Assembly (NCBI RefSeq): GCF_030540835.1
Contig: NZ_JAUOEK010000066.1
Span: 1 to 64,000 of the forward strand
Source of the DNA: Flavivirga aquimarina
GTDB lineage: Bacteria; Bacteroidota; Bacteroidia; Flavobacteriales; Flavobacteriaceae
Reading direction: 5' to 3'
DNA: 64,000 nt
Shown here piece after piece: positions 35,038 to 42,583 of this stretch. The number at the start of each line of letters is the position of its first letter. Position 1 is the stretch's first letter. Position numbers and translations under genes: made by a program. The notes under the pieces were generated by a model. The model saw nothing but the letters and a program-made list of their open reading frames with translations. It was not told the origin of the DNA and searched no databases.

Positions 35038-36610
35038 AATTATTAGAATAGGTACGCGCGATAGTGAATTAGCACTATGGCAAGCCAAAATAGTACAACA
35101 ACAACTTGAAAATTTAGGCCATACAACACAATTAGTTCCTGTAAAATCTACTGGCGATTTAGTTTTGGACAAGCCTTTATACGAATTAGGAATTACCGGT
35201 ATTTTTACTAGAACTCTGGATATTGCCATGTTAAATCATGAGATTGACATTGCAGTCCATTCACTAAAAGATGTTCCAACTGTTTTGCCTAAAGGCATTA
35301 TACAAGCAGCCGTTTTAAAACGTGGCAATGTAAATGATACCTTGGTTTTTAAAAACAATGAAGAGTTTTTAAGCTCTAAAGAGGCTGTAATAGCGACAGG
35401 AAGTTTACGCAGAAAAGCACAATGGCTTAACAGATACCCTACGCATACAATTGTAGATTTACGCGGAAACGTAAACTCTCGTTTACAAAAACTAGAAGAC
35501 AACGAACACTGGAACGGAGCTATTTTTGCTGCCGCTGGAATAGGTCGTATCGGGATAAGGCCAGAAGAAGCTATTAATTTAGATTGGATGATTCCGGCAC
35601 CTGCACAAGGAGCTATTATGATAACAGCTTTAGAAGAAGACGATTTTGTAAAAGCCGCCTGTGCCGAATTGAATCATGAAGAAACTGAAATATGCACCAC
35701 AATTGAACGCGAATTTTTAAATAAATTAGAAGGTGGTTGTACAGCACCCATTGGAGCACTCGCTTATATAAAAAACGAAGAAATTAACTTTAAAGGTGTT
35801 CTTTTAAGTGAAGATGGTTCTAAAAGAATAGATGTTACCAGAGTTAAAAAATTAGGAGAGCATAGTGACATGGCGCAATTTTGTGCCGATTTTGTTATTG
35901 AACGTGGTGGTAAGCGTTTAATGGACAACATAAAACATTCTAATAAAAAAACGAATGTATTCTCCACGAAATCGTTTACCGAAGATCAACGTTTATTATT
36001 TCATGAAAAAGTAGTTGCAAAAAGTAACGATTTTATAAAAATAAGCCAGAATAGAATTCATCCAAGGTTTTTAAAAAATGAAATTCAAAATGTAATTATC
36101 ACCAGTAAAAATGCTGTTGAAGCCTTAGTGACAAACTATTCAGTTTCCGAATTACAATTCAAAAACATATACTGTGTTGGTCGCAGAACCAAACGCCTAA
36201 TAGAAAATAGAATAGGGAAAGTAACGCATGCCGAAAAGAACGCTAAAGCACTTGCAGAATACTTGGTTGAATATATAGAAGGTACCGAAGTAACCTACTT
36301 TTGTAGCGATTTAAGATTAGATGACTTACCTAATATTTTAGAAAAAAATAATATAAAGGTTAATGAAGTAGAAGCTTACCAAACGAAGTTTGATAGTTAT
36401 AAAATTGATAATTCTATTGAAAGCGTTATGTTTTATAGCCCTTCAACAGTACAGAGTTATTTGAAAAAAAATGATGCAGATGTCATTGCATTTTGTATTG
36501 GAGAAACGACTGCTGCCGAAGCAAGAAAGAAATTTAAAGACGTTAGAGTTGCTAAAGTACCAACTGTTGAGAGTGTGATTGAATTAGTGAATAAACACTA
36601 TGTGTCATGA
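35030..36610 (+). CDS. hemC: Hydroxymethylbilane synthase/uroporphyrinogen-III synthase fusion
   Basis: A 526-residue protein, nearly twice the length of HemC. Residues 1-about 300 are HemC: D81 in HSLKDVPT and the dipyrromethane cofactor cysteine C237 in LEGGCTAPIGA. Residues about 310-526 resemble HemD (uroporphyrinogen-III synthase): weakly conserved but with VIITSKNAVEAL, VGRRTKRLI, VMFYSPSTVQSYL and CIGETTAAEA in the expected order. The fusion would carry porphobilinogen to uroporphyrinogen III on one polypeptide, limiting escape of the unstable linear bilane. HemD assignment is by motif order, as this family diverges strongly. Confidence 0.9.
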   Translation: MSKIIRIGTRDSELALWQAKIVQQQLENLGHTTQLVPVKSTGDLVLDKPLYELGITGIFTRTLDIAMLNHEIDIAVHSLKDVPTVLPKGIIQAAVLKRGNVNDTLVFKNNEEFLSSKEAVIATGSLRRKAQWLNRYPTHTIVDLRGNVNSRLQKLEDNEHWNGAIFAAAGIGRIGIRPEEAINLDWMIPAPAQGAIMITALEEDDFVKAACAELNHEETEICTTIEREFLNKLEGGCTAPIGALAYIKNEEINFKGVLLSEDGSKRIDVTRVKKLGEHSDMAQFCADFVIERGGKRLMDNIKHSNKKTNVFSTKSFTEDQRLLFHEKVVAKSNDFIKISQNRIHPRFLKNEIQNVIITSKNAVEALVTNYSVSELQFKNIYCVGRRTKRLIENRIGKVTHAEKNAKALAEYLVEYIEGTEVTYFCSDLRLDDLPNILEKNNIKVNEVEAYQTKFDSYKIDNSIESVMFYSPSTVQSYLKKNDADVIAFCIGETTAAEARKKFKDVRVAKVPTVESVIELVNKHYVS

Positions 36611-36909
36611 TTTATTTAACGGCCCTAATGTTTGTAAAAGAAGGCAAAGAAGAAGTTTTTAACGAATATGAATCATTTGTTCTTCCACTTTTAAATAATT
36701 ACAGTGGGAAATTAATCTATAGAATAAGACCTAACGAAAAAAGTTATATAACAGCAGCAGAAGAAACACCGTATGAAATTCATTTTATATCATTCAAAAC
36801 AAATGAAGACTTTATAAGGTTTGTAAATGATGAAAAAAGAAAAAGCTTTGAAAACCTTAAAGAAGAAGCTATAAAATCTAGTTTTATAGTTAAAGGTGAA
36901 AAATTATAA
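36607..36909 (+). CDS. Small dimeric alpha/beta-barrel-like protein (DUF1330-like)
   Basis: A 100-residue protein with alternating strands and helices (IYLTALMFVKEGKEEVFNEY ... IHFISFKTNEDFIRFVNDE) like the DUF1330/ABM ferredoxin-like dimers. Function unknown. The start codon overlaps the hemC-hemD stop (ATGA, 4 bp), so it is translationally coupled to the tetrapyrrole genes and may have an accessory role there; that is inference from context. Confidence 0.7.
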   Translation: MIYLTALMFVKEGKEEVFNEYESFVLPLLNNYSGKLIYRIRPNEKSYITAAEETPYEIHFISFKTNEDFIRFVNDEKRKSFENLKEEAIKSSFIVKGEKL

Positions 36910-36922
36910 GATAAGAGTTGTC

Positions 36923-36999
36923 ATTCCTGCATAGGCAGGAATCTACTTTTAAAATATTTAAGTTTCAATTAAAAAGATCCCTCCCGATAGTTATCGGGA
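36923..36999. repeat. Pair of palindromes in the hemE leader
   Basis: Two perfect 8-bp inverted repeats: attcctgc/gcaggaat (36923-36942) and tcccgata/tatcggga (36982-36999). The second ends 9 bp before the hemE start codon. The first begins with tcattcctgc, the type of palindrome also present near 54089. Confidence 0.65.
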
Positions 37000-37008
37000 T
37001 TTGGGGAA

Positions 37009-38049
37009 ATGAAGAATATGATAAAGAACGATTTATTTTTAAGAGCATTAAAAGGAGAAACTGTGAATCGTCCACCAGTTTGGATGATGCGCCAAGCAGG
37101 GCGTTATCTACCAGAATTTATAGCCATTCGTGAGAAATACGATTTCTTTACGCGTTGCAGAACTCCAGAATTAGCCAGTGAAATTACAGTGCAACCTATT
37201 AGACGTTACGGTATGGATGCAGCTATTTTATTTAGTGATATTTTGGTTATTCCACAAGCTATGAATATTGAAGTACAGATGAAGCCTAATTTTGGTCCGT
37301 ACTTACCAAACCCTGTGCGTACTCAAAAAGATGTCGATAATGTTGTTGTTCCGGACGTTACCGTAGAATTAGATTATGTTTATCAAGCTATTAAAGCAAC
37401 TAAAGAATTGCTAAATAATGAGATTCCTTTAATTGGGTTTGCAGGTTCGCCATGGACAATTTTATGTTATTGTGTGCAAGGACAAGGTAGTAAAACCTTT
37501 GATAAGGCCAAGGAATTTTGTTTTACGAACCCAACCGCTGCACATCAATTACTTCAAAAAATCACAGATACTACTATTGCGTATTTAAAAGAAAAAGTAA
37601 AAGCAGGCGTTAATGCAGTACAAGTATTCGATTCTTGGGGAGGCATGCTATCGCCTGTCGATTATCAAGAATTTTCCTGGCAATACATCAACCAAATTAT
37701 TGAGGCCTTAAAAGACGATGCCCCAGTAATTGCTTTTGGTAAAGGTTGTTGGTTTGCACTTGGTGACATGGCAAAAAGTAATGCATCAGCTTTAGGTATA
37801 GATTGGACGTGTTCGGCAAGAAATGCCCGTTATTTAACAGGTGGAAACATCACCCTACAAGGTAATTTTGATCCGTCACGCTTACTATCACCTCCTTCAG
37901 AAATAAAGAAAATGGTACACCAAATGATTAACGAATTTGGTAAAGATAAATACATCGTAAATCTTGGGCATGGTATTTTACCTAACATTCCGTTAGATCA
38001 CGCCAAGGCATTTATAGATGCTGTAAAAGAGTATAAAAGCCCCTCTTAA
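37009..38049 (+). CDS. hemE: Uroporphyrinogen decarboxylase
   Basis: A 346-residue Hem[18 protein letters not shown] (R28, R32 region) and the catalytic aspartate D77 in [11 protein letters not shown], plus [12 protein letters not shown] and NLGHGILP. It removes four carboxylates from uroporphyrinogen III to give coproporphyrinogen III, the substrate of HemF. Methionine 4 (37018) is an alternative start. The last codons (SPS then stop) fall within a downstream repeat-like sequence (cccctcttaatctcccc), which may have replaced the native C-terminus. Confidence 0.95.
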   Translation: MKNMIKNDLFLRALKGETVNRPPVWMMRQAGRYLPEFIAIREKYDFFTRCRTPELASEITVQPIRRYGMDAAILFSDILVIPQAMNIEVQMKPNFGPYLPNPVRTQKDVDNVVVPDVTVELDYVYQAIKATKELLNNEIPLIGFAGSPWTILCYCVQGQGSKTFDKAKEFCFTNPTAAHQLLQKITDTTIAYLKEKVKAGVNAVQVFDSWGGMLSPVDYQEFSWQYINQIIEALKDDAPVIAFGKGCWFALGDMAKSNASALGIDWTCSARNARYLTGGNITLQGNFDPSRLLSPPSEIKKMVHQMINEFGKDKYIVNLGHGILPNIPLDHAKAFIDAVKEYKSPS

Positions 38050-38168
38050 TCTCCCCAAATGGGAGAAACTATACGGGTTTCAAAATTATATTTTTTTATG
38101 AATAGAGGCAGTATAATTCTAAATAAAACAATTTCCCTTTCCAAAGGAGAGGGCTAGGGAGAGGCTTT
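38034..38168. repeat. Composite repeat between hemE and the EI24 gene
   Basis: The stretch starts in the hemE 3' end with cccctcttaatctccccaaa (hairpin tctccc/gggaga at 38050-38066) and ends with aaggagagggctagggagagg just before the next ATG. The ends are imperfect inverted repeats of each other (agcccctcttaatc versus the complement of gggctagggagaggct). It resembles an intergenic repeat I recall from flavobacteria; boundaries are approximate. Confidence 0.4.
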
Positions 38169-38924
38169 ATGATTAAAAACATAATATTAGGAATCAAAGC
38201 ATATTTTGGCGCTTTTAGTTTAATCTCTAAACTAAAACTCTGGAAATATTTTGCAATTCCTATGCTTATAAGTTTTATAACCGCTATTGCTGTTTTTGCC
38301 TCAGCTTATGGGTTATCTGATAATGTTGGTACATTTATTTCAAAGATCTGGATTTGGGATTGGGGTAAAGATGCTTTTACAACAATTAGTACTGTTATTG
38401 GTGGGCTGGTTATTATTGTTATCGGATTAATCCTTTTCAAGCACATCATAATGGCACTATCTGCACCATTTATGAGCCCCGTATCCGAAAAAATAGAAGC
38501 CCATTTAACAGGGAAATCACAACATAATCACAGAAATACAACATTTCTACAACAACTTTGGCGAGGCATACGAATTAATGGAAGAAACTTACTTATGGAA
38601 TTAGTTTTAACCATTCCAATACTACTGTTAAAGTTTATACCCGTTGTTAATATATTTTCAACCATACTACTCTTTTTAGTTCAGGCTTATTATGCCGGGT
38701 TTGGTAATATGGATTATACACTAGAGCGTCATTTTAAATATAAGGAAAGCACGTTGTTTGTTAAAAAACATCGTGGTTTAGCCATTGGTAATGGTATTAT
38801 GTTTATTTTGTTTTTATTAGTACCTGTTATAGGTGTTATATTAGTATTACCCCTATCGGTAACAGCAGCTACAACTAAAACAGTAGAGGCATTGCAATTA
38901 AAAAACAACCTGCAAAATGCTTAG
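38169..38924 (+). CDS. EI24 (CysZ-like) domain membrane protein
   Basis: A 251-residue integral membrane protein with about four to six helices (about 25-50, 72-97, 150-185, 210-240). The pattern resembles EI24/CysZ proteins. CysZ is a sulfate transporter in enterobacteria, but the bacteroidotal relatives are uncharacterised. It lies within the heme locus and overlaps the following GNAT by 8 bp. Confidence 0.75.
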   Translation: MIKNIILGIKAYFGAFSLISKLKLWKYFAIPMLISFITAIAVFASAYGLSDNVGTFISKIWIWDWGKDAFTTISTVIGGLVIIVIGLILFKHIIMALSAPFMSPVSEKIEAHLTGKSQHNHRNTTFLQQLWRGIRINGRNLLMELVLTIPILLLKFIPVVNIFSTILLFLVQAYYAGFGNMDYTLERHFKYKESTLFVKKHRGLAIGNGIMFILFLLVPVIGVILVLPLSVTAATTKTVEALQLKNNLQNA

Positions 38925-39459
38925 TTTTAAAGGTTATAATATAAACCCCATTCAATTAAAAGATGCCTGGAGTTTATGTGATTTTGTCGCTGCTAATGAA
39001 GACCATATAAAACGTTATTTCCCTAAAACATTAGAACAAAATTTAACACCCGATTTATCAAAATTCTTTGTAGAAAAAAAAGTAAAACAGTTTGCTTTAA
39101 AAGAAGTATTCCTGTTTACCATTAAAGAAGACGAATCTGGTGAATTAGTTGGATTAGTTTACATAAAAGAACTTGACTGGGATAAAAAACAAGGCGAGTT
39201 TGCTTATTGCATTGGGTATCCTTTTGAAGGTAAAAGGATCATGACTAAAGCAATTAATACCTTATCCGAATATGCATTTATTCATTTAGGCTTAGAAACC
39301 CTTCAAATTATTGTTTATAAAGATAATATAGCCAGTGTAACAGTTGCCGAAAACTGTAATTTTACATGGATTAAAACACTTAAAAATGAATATGCTCCTC
39401 TAGGAGAAAACTTCTTACAGATGGAATTATATGAATTGTATAAAGAAATAGAAACTTAA
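38917..39459 (+). CDS. GNAT family N-acetyltransferase (RimJ-like)
   Basis: A 180-residue protein with the RimJ/RimL-type acetyltransferase fold: YNINPIQLKDAWSLCDFVAA at the start, EFAYCIGYPFEGKRIMTKA for the acetyl-CoA loop and LQIIVYKDNIASVTVAENC at the fourth helix. Such enzymes acetylate protein N-termini or small molecules. Substrate unknown. Translationally coupled to the EI24 gene. Confidence 0.85.
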   Translation: MLSFKGYNINPIQLKDAWSLCDFVAANEDHIKRYFPKTLEQNLTPDLSKFFVEKKVKQFALKEVFLFTIKEDESGELVGLVYIKELDWDKKQGEFAYCIGYPFEGKRIMTKAINTLSEYAFIHLGLETLQIIVYKDNIASVTVAENCNFTWIKTLKNEYAPLGENFLQMELYELYKEIET

Positions 39460-39477
39460 ACAATACTACATACATAG

Positions 39478-39512
39478 AAGACCTGCCAGGTTTTTAAAAC
39501 CTGGCAGGTCTT
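39478..39512. repeat. REP palindrome upstream of the transposase-hemF gene
   Basis: A perfect 17-bp inverted repeat (aagacctgccaggtttt and complement) with a single-base centre. It ends 30 bp before the start codon. A near-identical palindrome follows the same gene at 41117-41147, and degenerate relatives lie inside it. Confidence 0.85.
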
Positions 39513-39542
39513 AGAAAACAGAGAAAGTATTACAATATCAAT

Positions 39543-41105
39543 ATGAAACAAGAAAAAATAGAAAAAGACCATTATTATCATATCTTCAACAGAGGAATTA
39601 ATAGTGGTATTATCTTCAAGACTGAAGATAATATGAGCTATTTTTTAAAATTGATTGAGAAATATTTAACCCAAAAAGCAGATATTATTGCCTATTGCCT
39701 GATGAACAACCATTTTCATCTTATAGTTAAAATAGTTGAAGACGAGACTAAAGTAACCCAAGCCTTTTCCAACTTATTTAATGCCTATGCAAAAGCGTTC
39801 AATAAACAGCAAAATAGAACAGGAAGCTTATTTGAAAAACATTACAAAAGAAAAAAAATAGCAGACGAAGATTATCTAAAGAATTTAATCTTGTACATTC
39901 ATAAAAACCCTGAAAACCATAAAGTGGCAAAAAGTTTTAAAGCCTACAAATTTTCCTCATATAATAGTTATTTTAACAAGGAGAGAACACTTATTTCTCC
40001 TAATAAAAAGTATGTTTTAAGCTTATTTGACGATATAAATAATTTTAATTACTCTCATAATTCAGACCTACAAGGTTCTCAAAACTTTGCAGGACAAGAA
40101 ACTCACACCAACCTACAAGGTTCTCAAAACTTTGCAGGACATGAAACTCACACCAACCTGCAAGGTTTTAAGAACCTTGTAGGTTTAGACTCTAAATCCA
40201 TCATGAAAGACAAATTCTATCAATACATACAAGATTTACAAGACACCATCACGTCCAAATTAGAGACCATCGATGGTAAAGCAAAATTCCAACAAGATAT
40301 ATGGGAACGCCCAGAAGGTGGAGGTGGCCGCACCAGAGTTATCGAAAACGGGAATGTTTTTGAAAAAGGAGGCGTTAATATTTCTGGAGTACATGGTAAA
40401 CTTCCAAAATCAATGCAAGCTTATTTTAAAGTTGGTGATGTCGATTTTTTTGCCTGCGGATTAAGTTTGGTTTTACACCCTAAAAACCCGATGGTACCAA
40501 CCGTTCATGCTAATTGGCGTTATTTTGAAATGTATGATAAACAAGGTAACATTATAGACAGTTGGTTTGGTGGCGGACAAGATTTAACCCCCTACTATTT
40601 GTTTGAAGAAGATGCTAAACACTTTCATCAAACCTGTAAAACAGCTTGCGACAATCATAATCCAGAATTTTATAAAAACTACAAAGCACGTTGCGATACG
40701 TATTTTTACAATTCCCACCGGAATGAAGCTAGAGGTATTGGTGGTTTGTTTTTCGACTATTGTAAAGCTTCAGAAACCATGAGCATGGAAAATTGGTATA
40801 ACTTTGTAACTGAAGTTGGAGATAGTTTTTTAGACGCTTACACTCCAATTGTTGAAAAACGAAAAGATATAGAATATACTAAAGCACAGCGTAATTGGCA
40901 GGAAATTCGTCGCGGACGCTATGTAGAATTTAATTTAGTACATGATAAAGGCACTCTTTTTGGACTAAAAACCAATGGACGTATAGAAAGCATTTTAATG
41001 AGTTTACCGCCACACGTGCAGTGGGTGTATGACCATCATCCTGAAGCTAAAAGTGAAGAAGAAAAACTAATAAAAATTTTAAAAGACCCCATAGATTGGG
41101 TTTAA
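39543..41105 (+). CDS. hemF: REP-associated tyrosine transposase fused in frame to coproporphyrinogen III oxidase
   Basis: One uninterrupted 520-codon frame. Residues 1-about 165 are a Y1/IS200-type HUH transposase of the RAYT group: NNHFHLIVK (HUH motif H57-F58-H59), YIHKNP with Y118 as probable nucleophile, and FSSYNSYF. Residues about 176-215 are three 15-residue repeats encoded by palindrome-derived DNA. Residues 221-520 are a complete oxygen-dependent HemF of normal length (300), starting MKDKFYQYIQDL and containing RPEGGGGRTRVI, HPKNPMVPTVHANWRYFE and NLVHDKGTLFGLKTNGRIES. HemF decarboxylates coproporphyrinogen III. It may be made as a fusion or from an internal start at 40203; both parts look intact. 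Confidence 0.9.
   Translation: MKQEKIEKDHYYHIFNRGINSGIIFKTEDNMSYFLKLIEKYLTQKADIIAYCLMNNHFHLIVKIVEDETKVTQAFSNLFNAYAKAFNKQQNRTGSLFEKHYKRKKIADEDYLKNLILYIHKNPENHKVAKSFKAYKFSSYNSYFNKERTLISPNKKYVLSLFDDINNFNYSHNSDLQGSQNFAGQETHTNLQGSQNFAGHETHTNLQGFKNLVGLDSKSIMKDKFYQYIQDLQDTITSKLETIDGKAKFQQDIWERPEGGGGRTRVIENGNVFEKGGVNISGVHGKLPKSMQAYFKVGDVDFFACGLSLVLHPKNPMVPTVHANWRYFEMYDKQGNIIDSWFGGGQDLTPYYLFEEDAKHFHQTCKTACDNHNPEFYKNYKARCDTYFYNSHRNEARGIGGLFFDYCKASETMSMENWYNFVTEVGDSFLDAYTPIVEKRKDIEYTKAQRNWQEIRRGRYVEFNLVHDKGTLFGLKTNGRIESILMSLPPHVQWVYDHHPEAKSEEEKLIKILKDPIDWV
40066..40184 (+). repeat. Three 45-bp in-frame repeats derived from a REP-like palindrome
   Basis: Units start at 40066, 40111 and 40156 (45 bp, 15 codons). 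The first two are nearly identical (one base differs among those compared, acaagaa/acatgaa) and encode LQGSQNFAG(Q/H)ETHTN. The third is an almost perfect palindrome, acctgcaaggtt/aaccttgtaggt (11 of 12 paired), at 40156-40184. The arms resemble those of the flanking palindromes (acctgccaggtt). Confidence 0.85.
40203..40205 (+). promoter_or_regulatory. Probable native start codon of hemF inside the fusion
   Basis: ATG 221 of the fused frame begins MKDKFYQYIQDL, where stand-alone HemF proteins begin. It lies 18 bp after the last palindrome copy. Whether ribosomes start here cannot be seen; no Shine-Dalgarno is present, as is usual in this phylum. Confidence 0.55.
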
Positions 41106-41116
41106 AATAATCAAAA

Positions 41117-41147
41117 GGCCTGCCAGGTTTTAAAAACCTGGCAGGTC
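41117..41147. repeat. REP palindrome downstream of hemF
   Basis: A 15-bp inverted repeat ggcctgccaggtttt/aaaacctggcaggtc (with one G-T pairing) with one spacer base. It shares the core cctgccaggtttt with the copy at 39478-39512. It lies in the 62-bp gap between hemF and hemB. Confidence 0.85.
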
Positions 41148-41167
41148 TATAAAAAACATAAATTCAG

Positions 41168-42157
41168 ATGTTCCCACTTAGAAGAAATAGAAGACTAAGA
41201 ACTAATGAAGCCATTCGCTCTTTAGTTCGCGAAACCATTATATCTCCAAACGATTTTTTAGTACCACTTTTCGTAGTGGAAGGTAAAGGTGTAAAAGATG
41301 AAATTCCATCCATGCCAAATTACTTTCGTTATAGCTTAGATTTACTTGAAGGCGAAGTAAAAGAACTTTGGAAACTCGGTTTAAAATCGGTTTTACTTTT
41401 TGTAAAAGTACCCGATAATTTAAAAGACAATAAAGGCACAGAAGCTTTAAATTCTAACGGACTCATGCAACGGGCTATTAAAACCGTAAAAAATGCATGC
41501 CCCGATATGTTAGTTATGACAGATGTTGCACTAGATCCTTATTCTGCTTACGGACATGATGGTATTATTGAAAACGGACAGGTTTTAAATGATGAAACGG
41601 CTAATGTTTTAAGTGAAATGAGTATCTCTCATGCCCAAGCCGGTGCTAATTTCGTTGCACCTAGCGATATGATGGATGGTCGCATTTTAGCTATTCGTGA
41701 GGCTTTAGAAGACGAAGGTTTTATAAATACAGGCATTATGAGTTATTCAGCAAAGTACGCCTCTGCATTTTACGGCCCTTTTCGTGATGCATTAGACTCT
41801 GCTCCTGTAGATTTAATAGATATTCCAAAAGATAAAAAAACGTATCAAATGGATTATGCTAATCGCTTTGAAGCCATTAGAGAAACCGAAATGGATATAG
41901 ATGAAGGCGCAGATATAGTTATGGTAAAACCTGGGCTATGCTATTTAGATATAGTAAGAGAAATTAAAAATGAAGTTGATGTTCCTGTTGCTGTATATCA
42001 AGTTTCTGGTGAATATGCGATGTTAAAAGCCGCTGCCGAAAAAGGGTGGTTGGAACACGACGCAGTAATGATGGAACAAATTACTGCCATTAAACGTGCT
42101 GGGGCTGACATTATAGCCAGTTACTTTTCCAAGGATGTTGTGAAATTAATTTCGTAA
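41168..42157 (+). CDS. hemB: Delta-aminolevulinic acid dehydratase (porphobilinogen synthase)
   Basis: A 329-residue HemB with both Schiff-base lysines, K196 (SYSAKYASAF) and K254 (VMVKPGLCYLD). The metal loop reads DVALDPYSAYGHDG with aspartates where zinc-type enzymes have cysteines, so this is a zinc-independent (Mg/K-type) form. It condenses two aminolevulinate molecules into porphobilinogen, the substrate of HemC. Last gene of the rightward heme cluster. Confidence 0.95.
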   Translation: MFPLRRNRRLRTNEAIRSLVRETIISPNDFLVPLFVVEGKGVKDEIPSMPNYFRYSLDLLEGEVKELWKLGLKSVLLFVKVPDNLKDNKGTEALNSNGLMQRAIKTVKNACPDMLVMTDVALDPYSAYGHDGIIENGQVLNDETANVLSEMSISHAQAGANFVAPSDMMDGRILAIREALEDEGFINTGIMSYSAKYASAFYGPFRDALDSAPVDLIDIPKDKKTYQMDYANRFEAIRETEMDIDEGADIVMVKPGLCYLDIVREIKNEVDVPVAVYQVSGEYAMLKAAAEKGWLEHDAVMMEQITAIKRAGADIIASYFSKDVVKLIS

Positions 42158-42225
42158 ATAAAAAGAAAGGAAGATTAATAAATGTACGAGCAACTCTTTC
42201 CTAGCCTTTGGTAAACTAAAAGGGA

Positions 42226-42465
42226 TTATGTTATTCTTTTTAAATCTACTTTTTGGCTATGTCCGCAACTACATTTAATGTCTATAGAGTCATCAATTAT
42301 GTTTGTTTTAGTAACCTCTTTTTGTTTTGATAAATCTTCTATCCCTCCAACGGGTCTGTTAACAACAGTAAATTCTGAAGAGATAAGAACACTATATGTT
42401 TCATTACAGTCTTTTTTTTCACAAATAACTTTTACGAATATATAGGATGGTTTTTTAGTTGTCAT
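42226..42465 (-). CDS. Small hypothetical protein with zinc-ribbon-like cysteines
   Basis: A 79-residue protein not recognised. Cysteines occur as CEKKDC (residues 15-20) and CSCGH near 64-68, spaced as in small zinc ribbons or knuckles. It is mostly polar, with no signal peptide. It stands alone between hemB and a CNNM transporter, facing both. Short but with a clean ATG and codon use like its neighbours. Function not assignable. Confidence 0.55.
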   Translation of the reverse strand: MTTKKPSYIFVKVICEKKDCNETYSVLISSEFTVVNRPVGGIEDLSKQKEVTKTNIIDDSIDIKCSCGHSQKVDLKRIT

Positions 42466-42583
42466 AATTTACTGTTTAAATTATATAAATTTAAAAGAAG
42501 GAAAAAAACTATAACGGCTAGAGGTATTTACTTACGTAAGTTACAAAATAATTTTAACTATTTTAGCTATAAATCAATTTTTA

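Noticed and set aside
36918-37133. 71-codon forward frame starting in the hemE leader
   Set aside because: It starts in palindromic repeat sequence and runs through the hemE 5' end in another frame; the product resembles nothing and hemE is certain.
40066-40184. CRISPR-like tandem repeat
   Set aside because: Direct 45-bp repeats without unique spacers, in frame in a coding sequence; explained as palindrome-derived coding repeats.
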